Below are positions 13,154 through 20,647 of a stretch of DNA of 22,199 bases, piece by piece; position 1 is the stretch's first letter, and every line of letters starts with the position of its first letter. Under the pieces are notes generated by a model that saw nothing but the letters and a program-made list of their open reading frames with translations, made no database searches and was not told the DNA's origin. The position numbers and the translations under genes are program-made. This DNA is from a virus, in IMG/VR virus record IMGVR_UViG_3300025652_000628, positions 1 through 22,199 of that record; one strand, written 5' to 3'.

Positions 13154-14046
13154 TGGCACAAAAAATAAATAAAGATTTTTTAAATACTATGGGCATATTC
13201 CCATCTGATATGGTTGAATACCTACCACTAAGCGCACAAGAGTTTTTTCAAAACGCACAAAAAATTAATGGTAATTTCTACCTACCCAAAGAAGAGGCAT
13301 TTGGTTTATTAGTAGAAGCACAGGCAGAAAAGATGGGTAGACAGGCGTTGCGTAACGATCCTCATGGTAGAGGTTTTCATGGTGGTAATCCAGAATATAG
13401 ACCAGCTCTAACTCCTGACCCTGAAGAAATACGAGGCAGACAATTTAGAGGGCCAAATGATGTATATGGCTCTCAACCAAAGATTTTTAGAAGTGTACTG
13501 CCATTCACAGATGAAAAATCATCACCTTTATTTTATGGCAAATACTCATCTAAGGGCGTAGGATTTACAGAACCAAAAAAACAATACACTCCAGTCGATT
13601 CTGAAAAAGATAGATTTTTTGGAACATACGACCCAACATACGATGAAATATTATTAATTGGAGATAATCAGCAAAGAGAATCAGAATACCCTGATGTTTT
13701 TAAAAGTCGCGCGGATGAAACTGAAGCACATGAGTATATGCACAGAGGAATGGGACGTAACTTACCATTACTAGTTAGAGGTTTAAAAAAATTGTATGGA
13801 GAATCTCCTATACCACCAGGACTAAAAAATTTAGCTGGTTTGTTAAGTCCTGCTCTTAAACATCATCATGATTACATAGATAAATCTTTTAGAAATTTAA
13901 GTCCTTATGTGCAAATTGAAAAAAGATTAGAGAATCATTTAAAAACAAAAGAACAAATAAATATTATGAAAGATATGGATAAGTTTGATAAAGATTTACA
14001 TATAAGCGAAGAGCGAATGAAAATGTACAAAGAGTTAGAATCTTAA
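13153..14046 (+). CDS. Putative HExxH metallopeptidase-like virion-module protein
   Basis: This 297-residue protein carries ETEAHEYMHRGM at residues 189-200, with HEYMH (193-197) as an HExxH zinc motif and Glu194 as candidate catalytic base. A cluster KHHHDYID (236-243) could provide the third ligand. The first 140 residues are rich in glycine and proline and contain GRGFHGGNPEYRP, so they may be extended. The C-terminal helix is strongly charged. The position between portal and capsid genes suggests a maturation protease, a virion-borne peptidase or a decayed form. No signal peptide. ATG shares a base with the previous stop; AAGGA upstream serves as ribosome-binding site. Activity is not proven. 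Confidence 0.55.
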   Translation: MAQKINKDFLNTMGIFPSDMVEYLPLSAQEFFQNAQKINGNFYLPKEEAFGLLVEAQAEKMGRQALRNDPHGRGFHGGNPEYRPALTPDPEEIRGRQFRGPNDVYGSQPKIFRSVLPFTDEKSSPLFYGKYSSKGVGFTEPKKQYTPVDSEKDRFFGTYDPTYDEILLIGDNQQRESEYPDVFKSRADETEAHEYMHRGMGRNLPLLVRGLKKLYGESPIPPGLKNLAGLLSPALKHHHDYIDKSFRNLSPYVQIEKRLENHLKTKEQINIMKDMDKFDKDLHISEERMKMYKELES

Positions 14047-14048
14047 CT

Positions 14049-14321
14049 ATGGCAATAACTTATAGAGGCGAAAGATTCTCTGGTTATAACAAACCCAAGA
14101 GAACACCTAGTCATAAAACTAAATCACACGCTGTTCTAGCAAAGGTTGGAGATGTCATAAAACTTATTCGCTTTGGTCAACAAGGTGTTAGCGGTGCTGG
14201 TAAAAATCCAATGACTGCTAAAGATAAAGCAAGGAAGAAATCATTTAAGGCAAGACACGCCAAGAATATTTCTAAAGGTAAACTGTCTGCTGCTTATTGG
14301 GCGGACAAAGTAAAATGGTAA
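14049..14321 (+). CDS. Conserved small basic phage protein, unknown function
   Basis: This 90-residue, very basic protein begins MAITYRGERFSGYNKPKRTP and ends KARHAKNISKGKLSAAYWAD plus KVKW. I recognise the pattern 'KSF.ARH..........S..YW...kW' from many marine and other podoviruses, where it is located near the portal or capsid genes and has no assigned function. The gene starts 2 bases after the HExxH gene. The charge suggests contact with DNA or with an acidic virion partner. Coding confidence is high from the familiar C-terminus. Confidence 0.8.
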   Translation: MAITYRGERFSGYNKPKRTPSHKTKSHAVLAKVGDVIKLIRFGQQGVSGAGKNPMTAKDKARKKSFKARHAKNISKGKLSAAYWADKVKW

Positions 14322-14330
14322 GGAGATACT

Positions 14331-14459
14331 ATGTCACTATATGAAAATATAAATAACAGAAAGAAAAATAAAACAAGTAGAACTAAAAAGAAATCTACTA
14401 TCACTAAGAAAGCCTACGCAAATATGAAAGCTGGGTTTCCTAAGAAGAAGAAGAAATAA
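14331..14459 (+). CDS. 42-aa lysine-rich conserved mini-protein (MSLYENI type)
   Basis: The ORF encodes MSLYENINNRKKNKTSRTKK, then KSTITKKAYANMKAGFPKKK and two more lysines. A strong AAGGAG ribosome-binding site lies 5 bases upstream. The stop shares a base with the next ATG. This pattern ('MSLYeNI..Rkk..tSRskkkSTIs..aY.nMk.GFp') is a recurrent small protein of marine phages next to the next gene, and its function is unknown. Confidence 0.75.
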   Translation: MSLYENINNRKKNKTSRTKKKSTITKKAYANMKAGFPKKKKK

Positions 14460-14626
14460 TGAAAGGCGTTAAACATTACAAAAGAGACGGAACTGAACAC
14501 AAAGGTAATTCTCACAAAATGCCTAACGGACATTTACATTCTAATAAAAATCACACTGCAACAAGTGTAAGGCTATTTCATTTTAACGAGTTAAGTGAAA
14601 CAGCTAAGAAAAAAGCTAAGTCTTAA
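14459..14626 (+). CDS. 55-aa histidine-rich conserved phage mini-protein
   Basis: The ORF encodes MKGVKHYKRDGTEHKGNSHK and continues MPNGHLHSNKNHTATSVRLF, ending SETAKKKAKS. It has nine histidines, and the pattern 'HYk.DG..H.g..HkMPnG..Hs...Ht' is a recurring phage mini-protein that usually follows the MSLYENI protein. Histidine pairs could bind metal but no classic site is visible. Coupled to its predecessor by TAATG at 14459. Function unknown. Confidence 0.75.
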   Translation: MKGVKHYKRDGTEHKGNSHKMPNGHLHSNKNHTATSVRLFHFNELSETAKKKAKS

Positions 14627-14633
14627 AAGTAGA

Positions 14634-14747
14634 TTGTCTTACTTGCTTGGTAAATATTTAGAATGGTCTTTTAAAAGAAAAGCAGAAAAACTTAACAAGC
14701 ATTTGCATGAATATAAAAACAAAGAAACAAAGAAAACAGACAGTTAA
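14634..14747 (+). CDS. Possible 37-aa basic peptide with TTG start
   Basis: Reading from TTG at 14634 gives MSYLLGKYLEWSFKRKAEKL then NKHLHEYKNKETKKTDS, a plausible amphipathic basic helix. There is no ATG and no clear ribosome-binding site, although it fills most of the gap between the histidine-rich gene and the holin gene. Chance remains a real possibility. Confidence 0.35.
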   Translation: MSYLLGKYLEWSFKRKAEKLNKHLHEYKNKETKKTDS

Positions 14748-14785
14748 TTCTTTGGCTAAAATACAACAACTATATAAAAATAAAA

Positions 14786-15157
14786 ATGATAGAAAAACTA
14801 ATAAAACCAGTAAGCGAACTTCTTGATAAGTTCATTCCAGATGCAGACACAAAGCAAAAGATTGCACATGAAATTGCAACCATGTCTGAAAAGCACGTTC
14901 ACGAAATTGCTAAAGCACAAATAGAAGTAAACAAACTTGATGCTAAAGGCGACTGGTTTCAATCATCATGGCGACCAGCTACAGCATGGATTTGTGTATG
15001 TGGTTTTGCCGTAAACTTTTTAATCAGTCCACTCGCTGCTCCATTTGGTATTGTCGTACCACAAGCAGACACATCAACTATGCTACCCGTACTCATGGGT
15101 ATGCTTGGTCTTGGTGGATTAAGATCATACGAAAGGGTCAAAGGCGTAGGGAAATAA
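14786..15157 (+). CDS. Holin of the 3-TM gene-transfer-agent type
   Basis: This 123-residue protein has a charged helical N-terminal domain (EKLIKPVSELLDKF, then KQKIAHEIATMSEKH to about residue 58), followed by SSWRPATAWICVCGFAVNFL (60-79), one transmembrane helix. A second hydrophobic stretch is around TMLPVLMGMLGLGGLRSYER (98-116). The layout 'WFqsSWRPat.w....f..n.l..P......mlpvlmgmLGlgGlRsyEK' is characteristic of holins near the endolysin in alpha-proteobacterial gene transfer agents and many phages. It would form inner-membrane holes to release the endolysin. The next gene, the endolysin, shares one base with its stop. No ribosome-binding site precedes the ATG. Confidence 0.8.
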   Translation: MIEKLIKPVSELLDKFIPDADTKQKIAHEIATMSEKHVHEIAKAQIEVNKLDAKGDWFQSSWRPATAWICVCGFAVNFLISPLAAPFGIVVPQADTSTMLPVLMGMLGLGGLRSYERVKGVGK

Positions 15158-15528
15158 TGTCTTGGGTAAACTTTAAAGAAGAAGAGTTTTCTTGCAAACA
15201 CTGTGGTAAAAATGGTATTTCACACGAACTAATAAATAAGTTACAATCACTAAGAACAGAGCTGGGTTTTCCCTTTATTATAACTTCTGGGTACAGGTGT
15301 GAAGACCACCCAATAGAAGCAAAGAAGAAAACTCCAGGAACTCATGCAGAAGGCCTAGCAGCTGATATATATGTAAGAGGAGATAAAGCTCTACAAATAG
15401 TATCGAAAGCTAGAGATTATGGATTTACTGGTATTGGCGTAAACCAAAAAGGCGACTCTCGATTTATACACTTAGATATTTCAGAAGAAAAACCAAACAG
15501 ACCAAGACCACACATTTGGAGTTATTAA
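15157..15528 (+). CDS. Endolysin, M15-family D-Ala-D-Ala carboxypeptidase/L-alanyl-D-glutamate type
   Basis: This 123-residue protein has the peptidase M15A core: TSGYRCEDHP (43-52), THAEGLAADIYV (62-73) with His63 and Asp70, and FIHLDIS (103-109) with His105. These are the zinc-binding residues of VanY/Ply500-like enzymes that cut peptidoglycan stem peptides. The N-terminus has Cys13 and Cys16 (FSCKHCGKNG), a common feature of this family. The ATG at 15157 overlaps the holin TAA by one base; a longer frame upstream is not needed. No signal peptide, so it relies on the holin. Full length for the family. Confidence 0.9.
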   Translation: MSWVNFKEEEFSCKHCGKNGISHELINKLQSLRTELGFPFIITSGYRCEDHPIEAKKKTPGTHAEGLAADIYVRGDKALQIVSKARDYGFTGIGVNQKGDSRFIHLDISEEKPNRPRPHIWSY

Positions 15529-15764
15529 TGGACAACCCTATTTTATTTTGGAACGCAATCATTACGTTAGTATATGTTCCTATCATCTATAGTATCCGTA
15601 CTAACGCGGCAGATGTTAAACGAGTTGAAATACTTGTTAATAAAACCAGAGAAGAAATCCCAACACGCTACGCAACCAAACAAGACCTCCATTTAGACAT
15701 GCAAAGAATTTTCGACAGATTAGACAAATTAGACGAAAAAATTGATAAACTAATAGCTAACTAG
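15528..15764 (+). CDS. Membrane-anchored coiled-coil protein of the lysis cassette
   Basis: This 78-residue protein starts at an ATG sharing a base with the endolysin stop. An N-terminal hydrophobic helix (NPILFWNAIITLVYVPIIYS) is followed by a charged helix with heptad spacing: DLHLDMQRIFDRLDKLDEKI. The layout, one membrane helix and a cytoplasmic or periplasmic coiled coil, is common in phage lysis cassettes, where such proteins may assist the holin or act like an inner-membrane spanin. No lipoprotein partner is seen next to it, so spanin identity is uncertain. Confidence 0.7.
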   Translation: MDNPILFWNAIITLVYVPIIYSIRTNAADVKRVEILVNKTREEIPTRYATKQDLHLDMQRIFDRLDKLDEKIDKLIAN

Positions 15765-15773
15765 GAAATAATT

Positions 15774-16979
15774 ATGACAATAGCATTTGACCCAGAAGAA
15801 TATATCGCAGCATTAGGCGACCTAACACCTATAGTCGATCAACCTGGAGGCTACCAAGGAACGATTGATATTCTAAATCAATTTGCAGGTAACAAGGGTA
15901 GTGGTAGTTACAATATTCCTAATGGTGGATTTGCTATACCAACAACAGTATCTCCTTTTTCAAGTGGATTAAACTATGCCCAATCAATAGCTGGTGGCCA
16001 AAACGTACCTGGCATGATTGCACCAGGTGTAAGTTATTCATCCGCAATGCCACAAGGATTTACACAAGCAGACTTAAACGGAACACCACCTCCACCTCCA
16101 CCTGTATACAAAGAACCTGATGACCCTAGCTTTTTTGGAACTGGTATCGGTGGCGTAACAATACCTGGTGGCAGAAGAGACAAGATGCCTCCACTAAGAA
16201 ACATCTTTGGTGATTTAGGTGGCGGTAAAAGTGGCCCAGGATATGACTCTATTGGTATGCCTACTGTTGGAAATGGGCCAGGTTTTTTTGATCCAAACTA
16301 TTCTTTAGATAAACTAAATATTGACAAATACAGAACCAAAGTCCCCGCAGAGCAAGAGGTACAAGTACCACCACAAGAGTTTAACATAGAGCAGATTCGT
16401 CAAGATATAGCTGATTCAGGAATAGACTTTACTAACCTGTTTGGTTTGCCACAAGCACCAGACTTGTCACAGTTCGTAACTAAAGATGACTTGCCTACTG
16501 GTAGAGACTTTTCTATAGAAAATTTAGATCTTCCAGATTTCAATGAGTTTGCATTAAGAAAAGATTTACCTGTTTATCAAGAGCCAGACTTATCAGGATT
16601 TGCAAGAATAGAAGACTTACCAACATTTAATCCTGATGAACTTAGGAAAGATATATTAATGTCATTACCAGCTTACGAACAACAAGACTTATCAGGTTTT
16701 GCAAGAATAGAAGATTTGCCTACATTTAACCCAGATGAACTTAAACAAGATATCTTAATGTCATTACCTGAACAACAAATGCAAGACTTATCTGGTTTTA
16801 TGACTCAAGATGATATTAACAAAGCTATAGCTGGAATTAATATGCCAACTTATGAACAACCAGATTTATCTGCGTATGACACAAGACTAGCTGATTTAGA
16901 AAAAACTTTACTATCATTACAACAACCAACTGGCAGAAGTTTTTCAATAAATCAACCACAAGTAAGAGGGTTATTTTAA
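15774..16979 (+). CDS. Virion candidate with 33-residue tandem repeats
   Basis: This 401-residue protein has a low-complexity first half, rich in glycine and proline, with a run of six prolines at residues 105-110. The second half has repeats of the type DLSxFxxxxDLPTFNPDEL. Two nearly identical 33-residue units (272-304 and 305-337) contain DLSGFARIEDLPTFNPDEL, and a third partial one begins DLSGFMTQDDIN at 338. Looser copies, DLSQFVTKDDLP and LPDFNEFALRKDLP, lie upstream. Such 'DLs.F.t.dDL' repeats are common in phage fibre and virion-linker proteins. AGGA lies 8 bases before the ATG. I do not recognise a single named family. Position before the scaffold suggests a structural or ejection protein. 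Confidence 0.75.
   Translation: MTIAFDPEEYIAALGDLTPIVDQPGGYQGTIDILNQFAGNKGSGSYNIPNGGFAIPTTVSPFSSGLNYAQSIAGGQNVPGMIAPGVSYSSAMPQGFTQADLNGTPPPPPPVYKEPDDPSFFGTGIGGVTIPGGRRDKMPPLRNIFGDLGGGKSGPGYDSIGMPTVGNGPGFFDPNYSLDKLNIDKYRTKVPAEQEVQVPPQEFNIEQIRQDIADSGIDFTNLFGLPQAPDLSQFVTKDDLPTGRDFSIENLDLPDFNEFALRKDLPVYQEPDLSGFARIEDLPTFNPDELRKDILMSLPAYEQQDLSGFARIEDLPTFNPDELKQDILMSLPEQQMQDLSGFMTQDDINKAIAGINMPTYEQPDLSAYDTRLADLEKTLLSLQQPTGRSFSINQPQVRGLF
16587..16835 (+). repeat. 99-bp in-frame tandem repeat
   Basis: Two nearly identical 99-bp units occupy 16587-16685 and 16686-16784, and a third starts at 16785 and degenerates after about 15 bases of close match. The differences between the two full copies are mostly in third codon positions. 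The period is a multiple of three, so the reading frame is kept, consistent with copy-number change within a structural gene. Confidence 0.85.
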
Positions 16980-17240
16980 ATGCCATCACAAGAAGATATC
17001 TTAAATTCAAACGAAGCAGATTTAATTCTTAACGCTGAAACTTTTACAAACGCAATCGAAGAACTTAAAAATGAATACATAAATTTATGGTTATCATCTA
17101 AGCAAGATGATATAAGTAAAAGAGAAAATTTACACAAAGCAATCAAACTATTACCAGAAGTCGAAAGACATCTACGCATTATAGTAGAGAAGGGTATTAT
17201 CACAAAAGCTCAATTAGGAAGATTGCACAAAGTTGTGTAA
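16980..17240 (+). CDS. Small helical protein before the scaffold gene
   Basis: This 86-residue protein begins MPSQEDILNSNEADLILNAE and is predicted to be all helix, ending EKGIITKAQLGRLHKVV. It starts directly after the preceding stop codon, with no space, and there is no strong ribosome-binding site, so coupling is likely. Comparable helical proteins occur between portal and scaffold genes in marine podoviruses. Function unknown; a head assembly factor is a guess from position. Confidence 0.75.
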   Translation: MPSQEDILNSNEADLILNAETFTNAIEELKNEYINLWLSSKQDDISKRENLHKAIKLLPEVERHLRIIVEKGIITKAQLGRLHKVV

Positions 17241-17291
17241 AATTTAGATAAGTATTGTTAAAATATTACTTTACATTTTTAAGGAATGATT

Positions 17292-18284
17292 ATGACCAAC
17301 AACGCAAAGCCGATTGGTTTACAAACAAACATGCAAGAGACAGAACAATCTTTTGAAAGTTTTTTGACTCCATCGGAACAACCAGAAAACGAAATAGAAG
17401 AACAGGCATCGGAAGAGCTAGTCAACGAAGATGAAGTTATCGAAGATAACGAATCTTACGAAGAAGAGCTTGAAGCAGATGTATATGAAGACGAACCTCA
17501 AGAAGATCAAGTAGAAGAAGAGGAGTCCGAGCAACCACAGCTATATACAATTAAAGTAGATGGCGAAGATACAGAGGTCACGCTTGAAGAACTCCAAAAC
17601 GGATACAGTCGCCAAAGAGATTATACGAGAAAAACTCAAGAGTTAGCTCAACAGCGAAAAGCTATTGAAGCACAACAACAAGAGGTTTCTCAAAAAGACG
17701 CAATTTATTCACAGTTGTTACCAAAGATGGAATCGACTTTGAAAGGCGAGTTAGAAAACGAGCCAGATTGGAATGCACTTTACGAAGCAGACCCTATTGC
17801 TTATGTCCGTGAAAAAGACATCTGGAATGAGAAAAAGCAAAAGTTACAAGCCGTACAAGCTGAATCACAAAGACTGCAACAAGAGTCTCATGTAGCACAG
17901 CAACAAAAACTTCAACAGTTTTTACAGTATGGTCAACAACAGCTGCTTGAACAAATACCAGAATGGCAAGATAACGAAACGGCATCAAAAGAAAAGATGT
18001 CAATTCGTGATTATGGTGTTAATGTTTTGGGGTACACACCTCAAGAGATGGACAGCGTTTATGACTACCGAGTTTTACTTGGTTTAAGAAACGCATGGCT
18101 ACAACATAAAACACAACAAGCGACTAAAGTGAAACCAACTGAAAAGAAAGCGGCAGCTCGAACCGCTCGACCTGGCACTTCAAACGTACCTAAGACAACA
18201 ACTCCTGTGAAAAGAGCGCGTCAAAAATTAGCTAAGACTGGAAAGGTTCAGGATGCAGCTAAATTATTTGAACAATTAATATAA
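17292..18284 (+). CDS. Capsid scaffolding protein
   Basis: The start at 17292 is favoured because AAGGA (17281-17285) lies 6 bases before it, while it abuts the ATG at 17286. The 330-residue protein is typical of scaffolds: a highly acidic N-terminal third (for instance EEELEADVYEDEPQEDQVEE), the small conserved part YTIKVDGEDTEVTLEEL and QNGYSRQRDYTRKTQEL, then a long glutamine-rich coiled coil, and a basic C-terminus (RTARPGTSNVPK, PVKRARQKLAKTG) that would bind the capsid protein. The phrase 'Y..k..G....v.leel..gy.r..dyt.kt.el' is the common signature of podoviral scaffolds. It lies immediately before the major capsid gene, as expected. Confidence 0.88.
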   Translation: MTNNAKPIGLQTNMQETEQSFESFLTPSEQPENEIEEQASEELVNEDEVIEDNESYEEELEADVYEDEPQEDQVEEEESEQPQLYTIKVDGEDTEVTLEELQNGYSRQRDYTRKTQELAQQRKAIEAQQQEVSQKDAIYSQLLPKMESTLKGELENEPDWNALYEADPIAYVREKDIWNEKKQKLQAVQAESQRLQQESHVAQQQKLQQFLQYGQQQLLEQIPEWQDNETASKEKMSIRDYGVNVLGYTPQEMDSVYDYRVLLGLRNAWLQHKTQQATKVKPTEKKAAARTARPGTSNVPKTTTPVKRARQKLAKTGKVQDAAKLFEQLI

Positions 18285-18311
18285 ACTTTTAAAACATAGG
18301 AATTAAATATC

Positions 18312-19253
18312 ATGGCAAAAGTAACAAACGCATTTGATACGTATTCAGCGACTTCTGATAGAGAACAGTTGAGTGACGTAATTTATAACATCTCACCACA
18401 AGCTACTCCATTTATGAGTGCTATTGGTAAAAATTCAATCAAGAACGTAGTTTTCGATTGGCAAACAGAAACTCTACCAACTGTTGATGCAGCTGGTGAA
18501 CTAGAAGGCTTTAGATTAGACGGAGCTACTTCAGCTTCTACTGCTACAACTAGAGTTAGTAACGTTGCAATGATCTCTTCAAGAGATGCAACTGTATCTG
18601 GTTCTCAACAAGCATCTGACCCAGCTGGTAAGAAGTCAGAAATGGCTCATCAATTAGCTATTATGGCTAAAGCATTGAAAAGAGACATGGAAACAGCTCT
18701 CTGTCAAAATGGTGGTAAAACAACTGGTAACGCAACAACAGCTAGAAAAACTGGTGGCTTTGAGTCTTGGATAAAATCCAATTACAGTAAAGCAGCATCA
18801 GGCGCACCTACTGGTGGTGGTACAGCTCCAACAGACGGAACTCAAAGAGCTTTAACTGAAACTTTGCTTAAAGCAGTATTACAATCTTGTTTCACAAACG
18901 GTGGAGAGCCTTCAATGGCAATCTGTGGCCCTGTAAACAAGCAGAAAATATCTGGTTTCACAGGTAGAACTAACTCAAGACAAATGGTTGATGCAAACAC
19001 AGTAGAGGCTTCTGTTTCTATTTATGCTTCAGACTTTGGTGAGTTAAAAATCGTTCCATCTAACTTCAGTAGAGAAAGATCACTATTATTAGTTGATCCA
19101 GACTATGCTAAAGTTTCTTTCCTAAGAGACTTTAAAACAGTTGATATCGCTACTGTCGGGGATGCCCAAACTAAGATGATTGTGACAGAATATGGATTAG
19201 AAATGAGCAACGAAGCTGCTCACGGTATAGTCGCAGATTTAACAACTTCATAA
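18312..19253 (+). CDS. Major capsid protein, SU10/DUF5309 type
   Basis: This 313-residue protein carries the SU10-type major capsid signature. Near the N-terminus is DREQLSDVIYNISPQATPFM, followed by FDWQTETLPTVD and later EPSMAICGPVNKQKISGFTG and VSIYASDFGELKIVPS. The C-terminal part has LRDFKTVDIATVGDAQTKMI and ends with a small HK97-fold strand. AGGAA lies 10 bases before the ATG. The scaffold gene precedes and a stable hairpin follows, both typical for the most highly expressed virion gene. The codon choice is regular, with many GCT/ACT/TCT codons. Full-length with no break. Confidence 0.9.
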   Translation: MAKVTNAFDTYSATSDREQLSDVIYNISPQATPFMSAIGKNSIKNVVFDWQTETLPTVDAAGELEGFRLDGATSASTATTRVSNVAMISSRDATVSGSQQASDPAGKKSEMAHQLAIMAKALKRDMETALCQNGGKTTGNATTARKTGGFESWIKSNYSKAASGAPTGGGTAPTDGTQRALTETLLKAVLQSCFTNGGEPSMAICGPVNKQKISGFTGRTNSRQMVDANTVEASVSIYASDFGELKIVPSNFSRERSLLLVDPDYAKVSFLRDFKTVDIATVGDAQTKMIVTEYGLEMSNEAAHGIVADLTTS

Positions 19254-19268
19254 GTTAGTTAGAATTCA

Positions 19269-19298
19269 GGGAGAGCTTCGGCTCTCCCGCCCTTATTT
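19269..19298 (+). terminator. Strong hairpin after the major capsid gene, probable terminator or processing site
   Basis: GGGAGAGC (19269-19276) pairs perfectly with GCTCTCCC (19281-19288) around a TTCG tetraloop, closed by C-G, the extra-stable form. It is followed by GCCCTTATTT, a poor T-tract, so it may end only part of the transcripts or protect the capsid mRNA's 3' end. It is the most stable stem in the window and lies 16 bases after the capsid stop codon and 14 before the next ATG, which has no ribosome-binding site. Confidence 0.75.
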
Positions 19299-19301
19299 AA
19301 T

Positions 19302-19601
19302 ATGGCAACAAAACGTACAATCACAGACCATAAAACTGGTTATAAATCAGAGTTCATTACCGAAGATGACAAGCTGGTTTATCATACGACTCAAGATGTT
19401 GCTCCCGTCATTGACCACGTCAAGAAACTAAGAGACAATACACTTAAGCCTGGAAAAGATATGCGACACATTGCTGAAGTCCCTATGGTGATTTGGCAAA
19501 AAGCATTACGCGAAGGCTGGTCAAAAGATAGAGCTAAATGGAAAAAATGGCTTAACGACCCAGATAATAAAGTATTTAGAACTTGGCAAGGTAAAGTATG
19601 A
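19302..19601 (+). CDS. Conserved head or connector candidate protein
   Basis: This 99-residue protein begins MATKRTITDHKTGYKSEFIT and contains RHIAEVPMVIWQKALREGWS and DPDNKVFRTWQGKV. The 'HIAEvPm..w..a..eGw......wkkWLNDPdNk.FRtw' pattern is one I recognise from podoviral capsid-to-tail junction genes; the function is not established. No ribosome-binding site is visible, the ATG being preceded by the strong hairpin's A/T-rich tail. It overlaps the adaptor gene by four bases (ATGA), so the two are probably coupled. Confidence 0.8.
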   Translation: MATKRTITDHKTGYKSEFITEDDKLVYHTTQDVAPVIDHVKKLRDNTLKPGKDMRHIAEVPMVIWQKALREGWSKDRAKWKKWLNDPDNKVFRTWQGKV

Positions 19602-20245
19602 CATATGCAGAATTAAAAACAGCGATAGCAAATTATCTAAATAGATCAGATTTAACCTCTGACCTAGATACATTTATTGATAATGTCGAAGCAGAACTTA
19701 ACAGAAGGTTAAGAACCAAGGACATGATTAAAAGAGCAACTGCTACAGCTGACTCACAATATTTAACAGTTCCAACAGATTGGATAGAGGCAATTAATGT
19801 AGAAATTACATCAAACGATTTCAGTCCTTTATTCCAACAATCTATAGAGTCCTTAGATGTCTATAGAAAATCAAACAACAACTCTGTAGGTCAACCAGTT
19901 TACTTTGCAATGGTTGATGACTCTATAGAATTAGCACCAACTCCTGATGGAGAATATACCCTACAGCTAACTTACTATGCTAAAATATCTGCATTAAGTG
20001 ATACCAATACAAGTAACTTTGTATCAGTCTCGCACCCAGATGTTTATTTATATGGTGCATTAAAACACGCTTCTATCTTCTTAATGGAAGATGAAAGAAT
20101 ACCAATGTTCACTCAACAGTTTGAGAAGGCATTAGAAGAAATGAGACTCGAACAAGAGAAAGCTGCATTTGGTAAAGGTTCTTTAATGATGAGAAGAAGA
20201 ACTTACGGAAAAAAACAAAAAAGAAATTATTACTACGGTAATTAA
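19598..20245 (+). CDS. Head-tail adaptor protein, SU10-type
   Basis: This 215-residue protein starts with MTYAELKTAIANYLNRSDL, a common N-terminus of SU10-type adaptor proteins, followed by DTFIDNVEAELNRRLRTKDM. The middle is beta-rich (YLTVPTDWIEAINVEI, FAMVDDSIELAPTPDGEYTL, LTYYAKISALSDTNTSNFV). A helical segment follows near VYLYGALKHASIFLMEDERI, and the C-terminus is basic (MMRRRTYGKKQKRNYYYGN). The adaptor ring attaches to the portal and links it to the tail. Position after capsid and connector candidate fits. Family match good. Confidence 0.82.
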   Translation: MTYAELKTAIANYLNRSDLTSDLDTFIDNVEAELNRRLRTKDMIKRATATADSQYLTVPTDWIEAINVEITSNDFSPLFQQSIESLDVYRKSNNNSVGQPVYFAMVDDSIELAPTPDGEYTLQLTYYAKISALSDTNTSNFVSVSHPDVYLYGALKHASIFLMEDERIPMFTQQFEKALEEMRLEQEKAAFGKGSLMMRRRTYGKKQKRNYYYGN

Positions 20246-20259
20246 TAAAGGAGAATAGA

Positions 20260-20643
20260 ATGGCTGGATTTTCAAATTATTTAGAAAACAAAGTTGTTGG
20301 TCATGTATTTGGTGGATCAGCCTATACAGCTCCATCAACATTATATGTAGCATTATATACATCAGCACCAAGTGATACTGGTGGCGGAACAGAAGTTTCT
20401 GGCGGAGCTTACGCAAGACAAACAGCAGCTTTTACCATATCTGCTGATACAGCATCAAACACATCAGCTATAGAATACCCAACAGCTACAGCCGATTACG
20501 GTACTGTTGTTGCAGTGGGTGTTTTTGACGCTTCATCATCTGGTAACTTACTTGCTTATGGTAACTTAACTACAAGCAAAACTGTTTCTAATGGAGATGT
20601 ATTTAGATTTAATGCGGGTGCTATAGACATAACTGTAGCTTAA
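20260..20643 (+). CDS. Conserved tail-region structural protein
   Basis: This 127-residue protein begins MAGFSNYLENKVVGHVFGGS and continues YTAPSTLYVALYTSAPSD, a very familiar N-terminus in phage genomes ('MAGFsnyLEn.il.hvfgg.aytaP..lyvaLyt..P.d...gtEvsgg.Yar'), usually annotated as a tail fibre or virion protein. The sequence is beta-rich and small. It has a good AGGAG ribosome-binding site 6 bases upstream. Adjacent genes are the adaptor and a repeat protein. The exact role is not known to me. Confidence 0.75.
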   Translation: MAGFSNYLENKVVGHVFGGSAYTAPSTLYVALYTSAPSDTGGGTEVSGGAYARQTAAFTISADTASNTSAIEYPTATADYGTVVAVGVFDASSSGNLLAYGNLTTSKTVSNGDVFRFNAGAIDITVA

Positions 20644-20647
20644 TAAC

